From: Ficedula albicollis
Taxonomy: Eukaryota > Chordata > Aves > Passeriformes > Muscicapidae
Length of the DNA stretch: 64,000 bases
Reading direction: 5' to 3'
Assembly (NCBI RefSeq): GCF_000247815.1
Contig: NC_021673.1
Span: 1,882,380 to 1,946,379 of the forward strand
This document shows positions 51,816 through 64,000 of the stretch, piece after piece (the first letter of the stretch is position 1; every line of letters starts with the position of its first letter). The notes under the pieces are model-generated. The model was not told the origin of the DNA. It was given only the letters and a program-made list of their open reading frames with translations, and made no database searches. The position numbers were made by a program, and so were the translations under genes.

Positions 51816-52693
51816 GTCACTGCAGACCTTGCATTCAGGGTCTTGCTCCTGAGGCTGTTTGATCCCTCTGCTCCTTCCCAACCTTTGTCCTGCCTCCCAA
51901 CTTTCCATTTGTGTCGGCGCCGCCGCTCCCGACCTTCGGCTGCCGTGCCAAATTTTTCTGTGACTGTATCACTCCGTATCTGAGCTGCAAACCTCAACCA
52001 CAGCGTGGTCCCCGGCTTCAAATCTATCAGGAGAACATATGGAGAGCTGCTTTTTTATATTTGGCCCCCAGCAGTAACCTCAAGATTTTCCCACATGCTG
52101 AGATGAGACATGGTTCATTTTTAGAATCCGTCTTTTCTCTCCTTATTTAGAGATGTCTCACCATTGGCTCGTTGGGCTTTTTGGTCAGTTTTGGAGTGGT
52201 TGGGTCACTTGGTGCCATCATGGGGTGAAGAGAACAGTGAGCATTTGTTTCCATGTTATTAATCAGATCTTTTTACAACCCCAAAGGTGCTGTGAACTGT
52301 GCTGGGAAGTTTAAATTATTCACTGACCCTCAGAAACACAGTAGGGAAGGCTAAGATTGTCTTTTTTGTCTGTTTATTCATCAAGATTTAAGGGGGAAAA
52401 AGGAAGAGGGGGGAAGGAGCGAAGAGCATCTGTGACACTTCTGCTATGAATAGCAGAGCAGAGGAAAAGGCCACGCTCAAAATTGTGAATGTATTTCCTT
52501 TTTAAGAGATTAAAAATGCAGCTCCTCTGCAGGAGCAAGCTCTGGAGCAGGTTGAAGGGGAGTCATGGCAAAGATGATCCCATTATTATAAAAGTAAAAT
52601 CAGGAAAACCCGGGCAGCTGCTTCCCAGAGAGGGGATAGGAAAGGCAGACTGCCCACCCCAGGCGCAGCTGAGCTTGTTTAAAATTCAGATAG
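51816..52693. other. unique DNA with a short CpG cluster
   Basis: A tight CpG cluster lies at 51912-51950 (GTGTCGGCGCCGCCGCTCCC). The remainder shows nothing recognisable. The segment 52330-52520 is repeat-free and AT-leaning. Confidence 0.35.
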
Positions 52694-52724
52694 AACAGAC
52701 AGACAGACAGACAGACAGACAGAC
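52694..52724. repeat. (ACAG)n microsatellite
   Basis: Seven to eight ACAG units. Confidence 0.95.
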
Positions 52725-53334
52725 TGTTCCTACAGGGATCACAGCTCTGCAGCCTCCTGCCAGAAATCCACGAGGCCAGCTTGTTCCAAGTACTGCTGAG
52801 CAAGGCCCTATGAAATAAGGAGAAACGACCACAAATATGCCTGTGCTCCGAATTCCTGAGCAGCTGGCACTGCTGGCAGTGCTGCTGGAAAGGGAGCAGC
52901 CAAATCCACCAGGAGCATCCTCAGCAAGGGGGGAATTTGCTGAGCTCTGCCCCACGTCCAAACCGATCCTGCCTGGAGCCATTTGGAAAAGGGATTGTGT
53001 TCTTTTACAGAACAGCTTCCCAAAGCTCTGCTTGCCCCTCCAAAAGAAGAACCCACTGCTGTGGCACTCGGGCACCTGCAGGGGCTCTGCTCACTCTCAG
53101 TGGATCCAAAATCAGAGTTGGAGCCTCCATTTGAGGAAATCACAACCTGGGAGACAGAAAGTGAGGAAAGGCAGCCAATATTAACCAGAGAGGTTCCCAA
53201 GATCTAATATCTTCCCTTCTCTTTAAATATAAAGAATATGGGGGAAAATGGGCCACTTTTTTTTTGTGCTTTTGATCCTGAAGCTGACAATGAGGACACC
53301 ACAGAGGAAAATTCCACTGGGTAGCAGGGGTTGA
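52725..53334. other. unique non-coding DNA
   Basis: Nothing recognised. Confidence 0.4.
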
Positions 53335-53403
53335 ATAAACATATTCCAGAGAATGAACATTTTCCAGAAAATGAACATATTGCAGAGAACAAACACATTC
53401 CAG
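53335..53403. repeat. short minisatellite, 17-18-bp unit
   Basis: About four imperfect units of the type ACATATTCCAGAGAATGA, ACATTTTCCAGAAAATGA, ACATATTGCAGAGAACAA, then ACACATTCCAG. Confidence 0.85.
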
Positions 53404-54586
53404 CCTCCAGGTGCAGCACATAAGATAAACATGGATGCCATAATCTCAGGAGAGTGATTTCCTGCTCCTTCAGCTGCCCATCCTTCCTCAGAATCTGGAT
53501 TTAGGGATGGATCCCAAAAGGAGCCTCAAAGCCCTTTGATAAGGTGCCTGTTCAGACACCATCCCAAACTGAACATGAAGTTTTTCTCCATCCTGTTTTA
53601 ACCAACACCCACCGATCCTTCCTGCTCCCACACCACGCAGTCCATGGTTAATAGCTCCAGTGGGTTGGCCAAATTCAGGGAAATTCCCTTTGTTCCTGGG
53701 CCACCGTGGAGAGATGACGTGGGAGCAGTGGCCAGGCTGAATTTGGGGCTCTGTTTCCACCAGCACTGAAAGACCTGAGGACACAGCAGGTCTTTGATGA
53801 TCACCTTGGACATTGAACATCACTCCGTGCTCTTGTATTTCAATGAGGATTGAGGAAGAAATCCCAGTTTTCCACATGGAGGAAGGGTTGCATGGCCTTT
53901 CTCAATCTGGGAAATGGGATTTTAGTCCTGACTAATATTTTTTTCTTCTCTCTGCTTCCTGTCTCCTAAACTCCAGAGCATCAACCTTTTTCCTCACTGT
54001 GGAAAGATCCAAACCCCCATTTGTCCCAGATAACATATTTTGGATTGTTTGATACCACACTGCTGTGTTTCCAATTAGGTTTCCTTGCTTTTATCTTTTT
54101 CTGTGTAATCTATTCAGTCCCTCCCCCTAATTAGAACCTTATTTGCCTTTTTCCCCCTTTCAACAGTGTTTATCCTTCACATTGTTCCCTCCATCTCTGC
54201 TCAGCGAGACTGACTTCTGTTATCTTTGTTTTTTAAATATATGTTTAGGTTTTATTGGCACAGACATTTGTTTGAGCGATCCAACTATTCATTACAGACC
54301 TCATGATTTTCCACAGTAAATTTTCGAGACAATCAACACAGATCAACATTATTTCGTGTCTCATTCCACATTCTTTCGGAGAGTTATGTGTTATGAACAG
54401 CCCAATGCTTCAGATTATTACCTTCCATACACAAGATACCCTCAGAATCAGAGGATATCTGATGATATTCTGATGGCTAGACTTCCAGATGTTTTATTTT
54501 ATTTATCCTGCTTGGCTTGTTTTCTAGGACCGAGTCCAAACCAGCCTCGAATCTCAGGGGTTGCTCAACAGATTCTGTGAGGGGCT
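53404..54586. other. unique non-coding DNA
   Basis: No gene is recognised. The segment 54190-54560 is AT-rich and free of simple repeats, and could be conserved non-coding DNA. Confidence 0.4.
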
Positions 54587-55315
54587 GTGAGAAGTTATAA
54601 AGCAAGGGGGGATAAAAGCCCTGGCACAACAAATAACTCTGCAAACTCCAGTATTGTCCTTGTGTGCTTAAAAGAAATGTTGATTAGTAGCATTGTAAGA
54701 AGATTAATAAGGAATTTTAACATGGACTTTTGGGACAGCATGGAAATTCCCAAAATAAACAGATTTCTTGCTGACAAAAGTCAGGAAGAAACTTTCCAAG
54801 GGCAGCTTTCCCTAAGTGCTAATAGGAATATTTTTCCTGTGGAGGATGGCGCTTGTGTCTGGGAGTCAGGAGAGGTTCTGGATGTGTATTTGAGGCAGGA
54901 TAGCAGCCTCCATTCCCAGAAAATAAATGGAACAAGGGTGGGAGGAAGAAAACCACGAGCTGTGGTGTCCTCCTGCCCATGTGGAGCCTCATGGAGCTCA
55001 GGACTGAGGAGCACCTTCCAGGCAGGAATTACCGATTACCATGTGCAAGGCAGCACACCCAGAGACTTAAAAAAGAGGCAGAAGAGGCTCAAAATGAGGC
55101 AGAATAAGCAAGCCAGTAAGTTCACAATTAATAATTTCACCTTGGTGTGTAAAAACATTGACAGATTTCACTTATTTATAGGCAAGATGGGTATTTTAAT
55201 AAAAGCATCTCTGAGAAGAGTCCATTTCAGTCCACTCTACTTTCCCTGTAGTTCCCCCTTGGTTTGGTATCAAATGAGGGAATTTAGGGTCTTGGAATTA
55301 AACAATTGCATTTAA
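54587..55315 (+). other. 242-codon open frame of unknown meaning
   Basis: This is the longest open frame in the window that is not made of tandem repeats. It begins at an ATG at 54587 and ends with a stop at 55313-55315. Its translation has a Lys/Arg-rich stretch around residues 160-177 (DLKKRQKRLKMRQNKQASK) but no domain, signal peptide or membrane segment I recognise. Composition is unremarkable, no exon boundaries or neighbours support it, and a chance frame of this length is uncommon but possible in 64 kb read six ways. I do not call it a gene. Confidence 0.15.
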
Positions 55316-55599
55316 GTGGGAGGTTTTCACTTCCAGGAAAGCCTAATTCCACCAGAAAAATCACCAAATTAATGATGGGCACCACCATGGCTTGGTTATC
55401 CCGAGGAAACCTGCATTGCTTGGCAGCTTTGGAGGCACCACCCCATTCCCTGGAGCTCATGGGCTGGGAACCTCCTCAGGCAGGAGGAATCCTCTGATTC
55501 TGGGTCTGGGTTGGGAGGAAAGTTTGTGGTGGTGCCCGTTTTTCAGACCCAGAAAAAAAAAAGGGGTCTCATTTATCCCAGTGTCCTTTCCCACCATTG
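55316..55599. other. unique non-coding DNA
   Basis: Nothing is recognised; a short A run lies near 55552-55561. Confidence 0.4.
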
Positions 55600-56190
55600 T
55601 GAGATAAAAGCCAACCCTGGAAGTGTCCAAAAGGTGGATGTGGTCACCTGGGGACACGGATTAGTGATGTGTTGGAACCCTGGAAATTGAAAATGTTGGA
55701 TTTTCTGTGCTGATGGGCACTGACCCCCCAAGAAAACATTGCTTTTGACCATGGAGAAAGCTTCCAAAACTGAGTGACAGAACTGGGATTGTGGGTGTGG
55801 GTTTGACTGGAAGTGCGTGGTGTCACATGGTGGAAGATTTGGAGTTTGAGGTTTTGGGATGTGGTGATGCATGTGGAGCAAGGTGGAGGTTTTGGGGCAG
55901 AGACTTTGTCCTTCTTCTTCTTCACCTTCTTCTTCGTGGTCTGGCTGATATTTTTAATTGGGTGGGGGAGTCTGCATTGCAGGTCACTGGTGGCTGGTTG
56001 TTGGGTTGAAAGTAGGGATAGTTTGGGTGACTTTTATTAATTGGAGAGTTGGTCCTTGGGAGACCTTTTGGAGAGGGAGATTCGGCTCCATTTTTGGGTT
56101 GCTAGCTTGAAGTGCTGTAGAACTCTCTGTAATATAGATAAGAATTAATAAACATCTGAGTCCAAACAAGAAATACTGTATGTAGCATTT
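55600..56190 (+). mobile_element. LTR of an endogenous retrovirus, probable
   Basis: The sequence matches, from memory, a passerine ERV LTR. It has TGTGTTGGAACCCTGGAAAT near 55668, TTGCTTTTGACCATGGAGAA, a CTTCTTCTTCTTCACC run near 55912, GCATTGCAGGTCACTGGTGG, and TTTTTGGGTTGCTAGCTTGA. An AATAAA polyadenylation signal follows at 56147-56152, shortly before TGTATGTAGCA. A TG at 55668 and CA at 56186-56187 would give about 520 bp. However, no clear target duplication is visible and the 5' end may lie nearer 55600. No gag, pol or env sequence is adjacent, so it is probably a solo LTR. Confidence 0.7.
56147..56152 (+). promoter_or_regulatory. polyadenylation signal AATAAA of the LTR
   Basis: AATAAA in AGAATTAATAAACATCTG lies about 35 bases before the presumed LTR end, as expected for the R region of an LTR read on the plus strand. 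Confidence 0.6.
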
Positions 56191-56685
56191 AATCCTGACC
56201 CTGGGAAAAAAAAAATAAAACATGATGGTGGTGGGCTTGGCACTGCTGAGGGTTTTGCCAACCTCAGTGATTCCGTATTTCCACTCTGTTTCCTTCAGTG
56301 GAAATCACAAGTTCAGTCACAGGTGAATCCCTGGTCACCTGCATTGTCCCTCCATGATTCCCGTGGGTTTTCAGCTCCCAAATCATGGATCCAAGCTGAA
56401 CCAAGCACACAGCCAAGCACACAGCCCAACCTTGTCAGGCTGCTCTGGAATTCCTCTCATCAGGTTTTGTGGCTTTGATTCCCTGCAGCCTCCAACACCA
56501 GCGGGGCTCTTGGGAAAGGCAGCAAAATGAGGCAAAGGAGACAAAAATAAACCAATTTTTGTGAGTGTCCAAGGAAGTTTAAAAGCTTTTTTGTCATTTT
56601 TAAGCCTTTCCCCCCAGTTTCATGCAAATCTCTTTCCTTTCTTTCAAACCGAGTTCAAAACTCACGGGCTGAAATTACCAATATC
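56191..56685. other. unique non-coding DNA
   Basis: An A run follows the LTR at 56205-56220. Nothing else is recognised. Confidence 0.4.
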
Positions 56686-57790
<1,105 letters not shown>

Positions 57791-58520
57791 CCTCTTTCCT
57801 TTTTCCCCTTTCCCTCTTTCCCTCTTTCTCTCTTTTCCTCTTTCCTTCTTTCCTTCTTCTTTCCTTCTTTCCTTCTCTCCTTCTTTCCCTCTTTCCTTCT
57901 TTCCTTCTTTCCTTCCTTCCTTCTTTCCTTCTCTCCTTCTTTCCCTCTTTCCTTCTTTCCCTCTTTCCTTCTTTCCTTCCTTCCTTCTTTCCTTCTCTCC
58001 TCTTTCCCTCTTTCCTTTTCCTCCTTCTTTCCTTCCTTCCTTCTTTCCTTCTCTCCTTCTTTCCCTCTTTCCTTCTTTCCTTCTTTCCTTCCTTCCTTCT
58101 TTCCTTCTCTCCTTCTTTCCCTCTTTCCTTCTTTCCTTCTTTCCTTCCTTCCTTCTTTCCTTCTCTCCTTCTTTCCCTCTTTCCTTCTTTCCTTCTTTCC
58201 TTCCTTCCTTCTTTCCTTCTCTCCTTCTTTCCCTCTTTCCTTCTTTCCTTCTTTCCTTCCTTCCTTCTTTCCTTCTCTCCTTCTTTCCCTCTTTCCTTCT
58301 TTCCTTCTTTCCTTCCTTCCTTCTTTCCTTCTCTCCTTCTTTCCCTCTTTCCTTCTTTCCTTCTTTCCTTCCTTCCTTCTTTCCTTCTCTCCTTCTTTCC
58401 CTCTTTCCTTCTTTCCCTCTTTCCTTCTTTCCTTCCTTCCTTCTTTCCTTCTCTCCTCTTTCCCTCTTTCCTTTTCCTTTTTCCTTTTTCCTTCCTTCCT
58501 TCCTTCCTTCCTTCCTTCCT
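57791..58520 (+). repeat. 730-bp purine-free tract with 56-bp higher-order period
   Basis: Only C and T occur on the plus strand for about 730 bases. The text is built from TTCC, TTCT and CTTT words. The marker CTCTCC recurs at 58051, 58107 and 58163, giving a 56-bp higher-order unit of 14 tetramers repeated many times. The long frames across it on both strands are repeat by-products. It is a candidate for H-DNA or triplex formation. Confidence 0.96.
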
Positions 58521-58615
58521 GGAATCCTTCCTGGAATCCTTCCTGGAATCCTTCCTGGAATCCTTCCTCTTTCCCTCTTTCCTTCCTTCCCTCTTTCTCT
58601 TTTTCCCTCTTTCCA
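58519..58615 (+). repeat. (TGGAATCCTTCC)4 and pyrimidine tail
   Basis: Four 12-bp units (58519-58566) end the pure pyrimidine tract. They are followed by more CTTT/CCTT text up to CCATGCTATC. Confidence 0.93.
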
Positions 58616-58703
58616 TGCTATCAACATAAGCCTGGCTTTGTCTTCTTGGACTTGGCAAGTCTGATTTGGGGTCCAGAGAACCTCGTGTCTTCAGTTAAAG
58701 TGG
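58616..58703. other. unique spacer between pyrimidine tracts
   Basis: About 88 bp of mixed sequence. Nothing is recognised. Confidence 0.5.
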
Positions 58704-58807
58704 CTTCCTTCCTTCCTTCCTTCCTTCCTTCCTTCCTTCCTTCCTTCCTTCCTTCCTTCCTTCCTTCCTTCCTTCCTTCCCTCTTTCCTTCTCTCCTCTT
58801 TCCTTCT
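58704..58807 (+). repeat. (TTCC)n tract
   Basis: About 18 TTCC units, then CTCTTTCCTTCTCTCC, all pyrimidine. Confidence 0.96.
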
Positions 58808-59148
58808 AATATAAATATAAATATAAATATAAATATAAATATAAATATAAATATAAATATAAATATAAATATAAATATAAATATAAATATAAATATAAAT
58901 ATAAATATAAATATAAATATAAATATAAATATAAATATAAATATAAATATAAATATAAATATAAATATAAATATAAATATAAATATAAATATAAATATAA
59001 ATATAAATATAAATATAAATATAAATATAAATATAAATATAAATATAAATATAAATATAAATATAAATATAAATATAAATATAAATATAAATATAAATAT
59101 AAATATAAATATAAATATAAATATAAATATAAATATAAATATATTTAT
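58808..59148. repeat. (ATAAAT)n hexanucleotide tract, about 340 bp
   Basis: About 56 near-perfect ATAAAT units with no G or C, ending ATATTTATAAGC. It directly abuts the pyrimidine tract. The Ile-Asn or Ile-Phe frames are repeat by-products. Confidence 0.97.
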
Positions 59149-60592
59149 AAGCTGCTTGCTTGGGGACAACAGTGCTTCGCTGAATCCTTCACCCTCACAC
59201 AGCACCTCAGCATAAAACTTATTTTATTGGGTTTTCTGAGAGGCCAGGAAAAAGAATTTCTTCACTGGGGGACAGCTATGGGAGACGTGTGTGTCACCAG
59301 GATGATGTTCATTTGTCACCAGCTTCTCTTCTTTCCTGGAGTCTCCTGAATACATTTAACTGCCTTAAAATGCAGAGCCTGGAATGTGAAATGTTACTGA
59401 GTGGGTGTTAATAACTCCCAGTCAAAACTCAGAGACAAGGCACTGTGCAGTTACTTAACAAGCATTCAATAAGCACAGCAACCCTTGTGAGCTGTGTTTG
59501 GAAAAATCCTTCAAATATTTGTGAGCTGGAATATATTTTAAATTACTACTCTTGGGTAGCTCCTCCTGCAGACATCCCTATTTCTATTGCTGGAATTCCA
59601 CCTCGTGTTCCTTCCCATGGAGGGTTGACTGCAGGACACCCTCAGAGCTGAAGAATCTCAGATATGGTGGAAGGTGAACACCTTTAGCAGAACCTCTCTG
59701 AAGATTGATTTAGCTGAAGACATTTAAATTTGCTGCCATCCCAGCAGCATTTCAGCCCTGGGACTGACACCTGCCTTAGCTCCATGCAGATTACATGACA
59801 CAAACCCACAGAAAGGCAACCTGGACCACACAACCCCCATTTCCTGCTCCTGCATCCACCAATTCCATCCACGATTTGTCTTCCCTGCCCATGCCCGTGC
59901 TGTGTTCCAGCCACACAAATGTCAGCTGAAAGGGACACCAGCTGCTCTGCAATCCTCAGAGGCAATTTCTAGGCACAGCTCATAAATACCAGCTCTTAAA
60001 TTTGGCTACGTCTGAGCCTTTCTAGCCCTGCTCTGCTGCCCTGCTCTCCACGTCTGCAAGGATTAAAGCTCCCCCCAGCCCTGCCCCTCCCTGTCTTTGA
60101 TCCTTTTGTCTGGCCTGAAGAAATCCAAGCTGAGATAGAAAGCATGTGGGATACATCAGCCTGGTAGAAAGCTCCTCCGTGTATTCGCCTTCTTCTGGAG
60201 GAGTGAGATTTTTGTGGTATGATGCACAGAGCCAAACCTGCCAGCATTCCCTGGAAAGCAAGGAGAACGGGGAGAGGGGGGTGGGGGGAGAGAAAAATCT
60301 GAGCTCATTATTTGAGACCTGAACATGTCATTATACAAATATATCCTCATCATTAAACAAAACATCCACCCAGCTAATTTCCCCATTGCCACCCTGGTCA
60401 AGGGGCCCTGAGCAATGGGGGTTGGAGGCTGGGAATATTGATCCATTTGGAGGGTGAGGGCTGGGCTTGTCCGTGCTGGTGAGGAGGAACAGCTGGAGGG
60501 AGCATTCCCGAGCACAGCAACAGCTGGATGCCCCTGCATCATCCCAGCCACATCTGGCAGAGGCACGGCAGCACTGCCACAGCTCCTCAGGC
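59149..60592. other. unique non-coding DNA
   Basis: No gene or transposon is recognised. Short open frames overlap on both strands. Confidence 0.45.
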
Positions 60593-60769
60593 TCTCCAGT
60601 GCTGCTCCAGGGGCTCTTTTCTCCCATCAAATCCTCATGTTCCCATTTCCAGTGCTGTTCCAGGGGTTATTTCCTTTCTATCAAATCCTCATGTTCCCAT
60701 TTCCAGTGCTGTTCCAGGGGTTATTTCCTTTCTATCAAATCCTCATGTTCCCATTTCCATTTCCAGTGC

Positions 60770-61066
<297 letters not shown>

Positions 61067-61072
61067 GTTATT

Positions 61073-61298
<226 letters not shown>

Positions 61299-61830
61299 AG
61301 GGGTTATTTCCCTCCCATCAAATCCCCATGTTCCCATTTCCAGTGCTGTTCCAGGGGTTATTTCCCTTTCTCAAATCCCCATGTTACACTGTTCCAGGGG
61401 TTATTTCCCTCCCATCAAATCCCCATGTTCCCATTTCCAGTGCTGTTCCAGGGGTTATTTCCCTCCCATCAAATCCCCATGTTCCCATTTCCAGTGCTGT
61501 TCCAGGGGTTATTTCCTTTCTATCAAATCCTCATGTTCCCATTTCCAGTGCTGTTCCAGGGATTATTTCCCTCCCATCAAATCCTCAGGCTCCCCTTTCC
61601 AGTGCTGTTCCATGGGTTATTTCCCTGCCACCAAATCCTCAGATTCCCATTTCCTGAGATATTCCATGGGTTATTTCCCTGTCATCAAATCCTTAGGTTC
61701 CCATTTCCTGAGATATTCCATGGATTATTTCCCTTCCATCAAACCCTCAGGCTTCCAATTTCCAGTGCTGTTCCAGGGGATCTTTCCCTCCCATCAAATG
61801 TTCAACCTCCCCTTTCCATACCAACAACTG

Positions 61831-61926
61831 GTTGTGGTCTGAACCCCCAGGACCCCAAAACCCCTGGCAGATCTGCTCTGGTGCCTCTCTGTGTTCCAGG
61901 AGCCCTCTGCTTCCCCCCCAGGTGCT
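61831..61926. other. short unique spacer
   Basis: Unique GC-leaning sequence between array 1 and the CR1. Confidence 0.4.
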
Positions 61927-62200
61927 TCCACAGAATCACAGGGTTGGAAGAGACCCTCAAGATCATCGAGTCCAACCCACCTTAACTAAACCATGGCACC
62001 CAGTGCCACATCCAGGCTTTTATAAACACACCCAGGGATGGTGACTCCACCACCTCCCTGGGCAGACCATTCCAGTACTTTATCACTCTTTCCATAAAAA
62101 ACTTTCTCCTAATATCCAACCTATAATTCCCTTGGCACAGCTTAAGGCTGTGTCCTCTGGTTCTGTCAGTGCTGCCTGGAGAAAGAGACCAACCCTACCT
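61927..62200 (-). mobile_element. CR1 LINE 3' end, antisense
   Basis: The plus strand starts CACAGAATCACAGGGTTGGA and continues AGATCATCGAGTCCAACCCA, CCACCTCCCTGGGCAGACCA, TTCCAGTACTTTATCACTC, AACTTTCTCCTAATATCCAA and CTTAAGGCTGTGTCCTCTGG. This is a well-preserved reversed CR1 end on the minus strand. It sits between the two 54-bp arrays. Confidence 0.93.
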
Positions 62201-62244
62201 GACCACAAACACCTTTCAGGGAGTTGTAGAGAGTGATAAGGCTT

Positions 62245-62838
62245 ATGTTCCCATTTCCAGTGCTGTTCCAGGGGTTATTTCCCTCCCATCAAATCCCCAT
62301 GTTCCCATTTCCAGTGCTGTTCCAGGGGTTATTTCTCTCCCATCAAATCCCCATGTTCCCATTTCCAGTGCTGTTCCAGGGGTTATTTCTCTCCCATCAA
62401 ATCCCCATGTTCCCATTTCCAGTGCTGTTCCAGGGGTTATTTCTCTCCCATCAAATCCCCATGTTCCCATTTCCAGTGCTGTTCCAGGGGTTATTTCTCT
62501 CCCATCAAATCCCCATGTTCCCATTTCCAGTGCTGTTCCAGGGGTTATTTCTCTCCCATCAAATCCCCATGTTCCCATTTCCAGTGCTGTTCCAGGGGTT
62601 ATTTCTCTCCCATCAAATCCCCATGTTCCCATTTCCAGTGCTGTTCCAGGGGTTATTTCTCTCCCATCAAATCCCCATGTTCCCATTTCCAGTGCTGTTC
62701 CAGGGGTTATTTCTCTCCCATCAAATCCCCATGTTCCCATTTCCAGTGCTGTTCCAGGGGTTATTTCTCTCCCATCAAATCCCCATGTTCCCATTTCCAG
62801 TGCTGTTCCAGGGGTTATTTCCCTGCCATCAAACCCTC
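62245..62838. repeat. 54-bp minisatellite, array 2, 11 units
   Basis: Units start with ATGTTCCCATTTCCAGTGCT at 62245 and every 54 bp thereafter, the last at 62785. Units 2-10 look identical. The first has TTTCCCTCCC and the last TTTCCCTGCC where the others have TTTCTCTCCC. This homogeneity marks recent expansion or gene conversion. Since 54 bp is 18 codons, both strands stay open across the array, giving an 18-residue periodic translation that I regard as incidental. Confidence 0.97.
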
Positions 62839-64000
62839 AGCCCTTGTCTGTCACCCCCATGTCCCCCCAGGGCAGTGACAGCACTGTGACAGAGCTGGCC
62901 TCTGGCAGGGTGACCAGGAGCCAGGGATTGTATCCTTGGGAATGAATGAGAGCATTTCCAAACCCAGCAGCAAGCTGCAGCCAGGGGTGGCAGGGCTGGT
63001 CCCAGGAGGAGATGACTCGTGCATTCTGTCACAGGACGTTCCTAAAGCCGCTGGGTTCCCCCCCAAGGGGAAAAATCCTCCCGGCTGGAATCCCAGCCCG
63101 GCTGGCATTTCACCACACAAAGGATCCCTCTCAACTCCCCCTTGCCCCAAAGCTCTGACAAATCCCTTTGCCCTCCTCATGCACGGCACAAGGGGTTGAC
63201 ACCATCCCAAAATCCCTTCTGCCCCTCCAGGCATCCTCTGGTGGCCAGAGCCAGCCCACAAACCCCAGCTCCCTCGGGAGGGGTGGGTGGCTCCTCCCTG
63301 AGAGCATCCCCATCCCACCGCTGTGCCACCGAGGAGGGCTCAGCTCTCCAGCCCCTGAACCAAGAACCTCCTGTACTTGCTGAGAAGCCACAGGGCTCTT
63401 TGACCATCTGAAGGTTTCCTTAATTGAAACTAAAAATCAAATCCTCAAAATAGATGTGGCACCACTTTGAGCTGAGTCCTGGGTTTGATTTTGTCCTGGT
63501 CAAGCTGTCTCCTTGTCTTCCACTGGAAAACCAGTGGGATCGGTTTATTACAAAAGTGCTAAACAGGGGAGAAATAATTCCTGAAATCTGAAATAATGGG
63601 ACAGGACACAGGAGCCAGCTGAATTGCTGGAATTTTAGTGCTCTTGCCCATGATGTTTTTGTCACCACGACGTGTGGAGTGCTGAGGGCCTGAAACACTT
63701 CTGGAACACCAGGCAAGCTGCTAAGGACAATAAAGCAAAAGCCTTTAAAATCATGGATATTAGAAATCCAGGAATGACAGACTTTTTATTGACATTGGGG
63801 AAACTGAGGCAAGACAACTGGCGTGTCAGAAGGAGGATTAAAATCTCTTCAGTGCACTAAATCCTTTATCTTCATTATAAATCAAATTATAAATGGGTGA
63901 GCAGGAATATTACTAACACTGACTTCTAATTTAATTGATTGGAAAAGCTCCTGGGAAAAATGTGGGCCAAAATAAAGATGTTGCCAACCTCTGTTTCTAC
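62839..64000. other. unique non-coding DNA
   Basis: GC-richer up to about 63400, then AT-leaning. No exon or transposon is recognised. Confidence 0.45.

Noticed and set aside
39784..56190. The two LTR-like blocks as ends of one provirus
   Set aside because: They are different in sequence and orientation, 15 kb apart, with no retroviral coding sequence between them.
62245..62838. Possible secreted or structural repeat protein encoded by the 54-bp array
   Set aside because: Both strands are open equally, the unit continues in non-coding array 1, and there is no upstream exon, signal peptide or poly-A context.

Overview
The window looks like nuclear DNA of a bird, most likely a songbird. It contains about a dozen 5'-truncated CR1 LINE ends, recognised from the avian CR1 3' consensus. 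It also has one well-delimited ERVL-type solo LTR, a second LTR-like block of a kind I associate with passerines, and very long simple repeats and minisatellites. No protein-coding exon, rRNA, tRNA, CRISPR array or bacterial-type operon can be supported. Every very long open frame lies in tandem-repeat DNA whose unit length is, or multiplies to, a multiple of three. The remaining frames show no domain I recognise. The simplest reading is intergenic or deep intronic sequence.

Layout. 1-11.4 kb: unique AT-leaning DNA with two small tandem duplications and three CR1 ends. 11.4-12.4 kb: a 965-base C homopolymer flanked by a 10-bp direct repeat. 12.4-28.8 kb: mostly unique DNA with scattered CR1 fragments, an A/C homopolymer composite at 18.2 kb and CpG-richer patches near 17 and 28 kb. 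28.8-33.5 kb: a CR1 with an internal 160-bp duplication, an AGGGA microsatellite, and an apparently perfect 1,335-bp tandem duplication of mostly unique sequence whose right breakpoint is inside a CR1. 34.8-36.7 kb: about 1.8 kb of nearly pure purine on the plus strand, as AGG, AGAGG and AGAAGG blocks. 39.3-40.5 kb: an old diverged tandem duplication whose second copy is split by the solo LTR, followed by a CpG-rich kilobase and a 30-bp minisatellite. 45.8 kb: a 13-bp minisatellite. 55.6-56.2 kb: LTR-like sequence. 56.7-59.1 kb: a C run, a 730-bp purine-free tract with a 56-bp higher-order period, a TTCC tract and an ATAAAT tract. 60.6-62.8 kb: two 54-bp minisatellite arrays around a CR1, the first partly overwritten by two C runs.

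Nothing here works together as a gene system. The points of interest are structural: homopolymer runs that may be assembly artefacts, triplex-prone purine/pyrimidine tracts, a very recent tandem duplication, three duplication breakpoints in one short zone of CR1, and unequal CpG decay between the two copies of the old duplication. Repeat-family calls rest on remembered consensus patterns and were not checked by a search.
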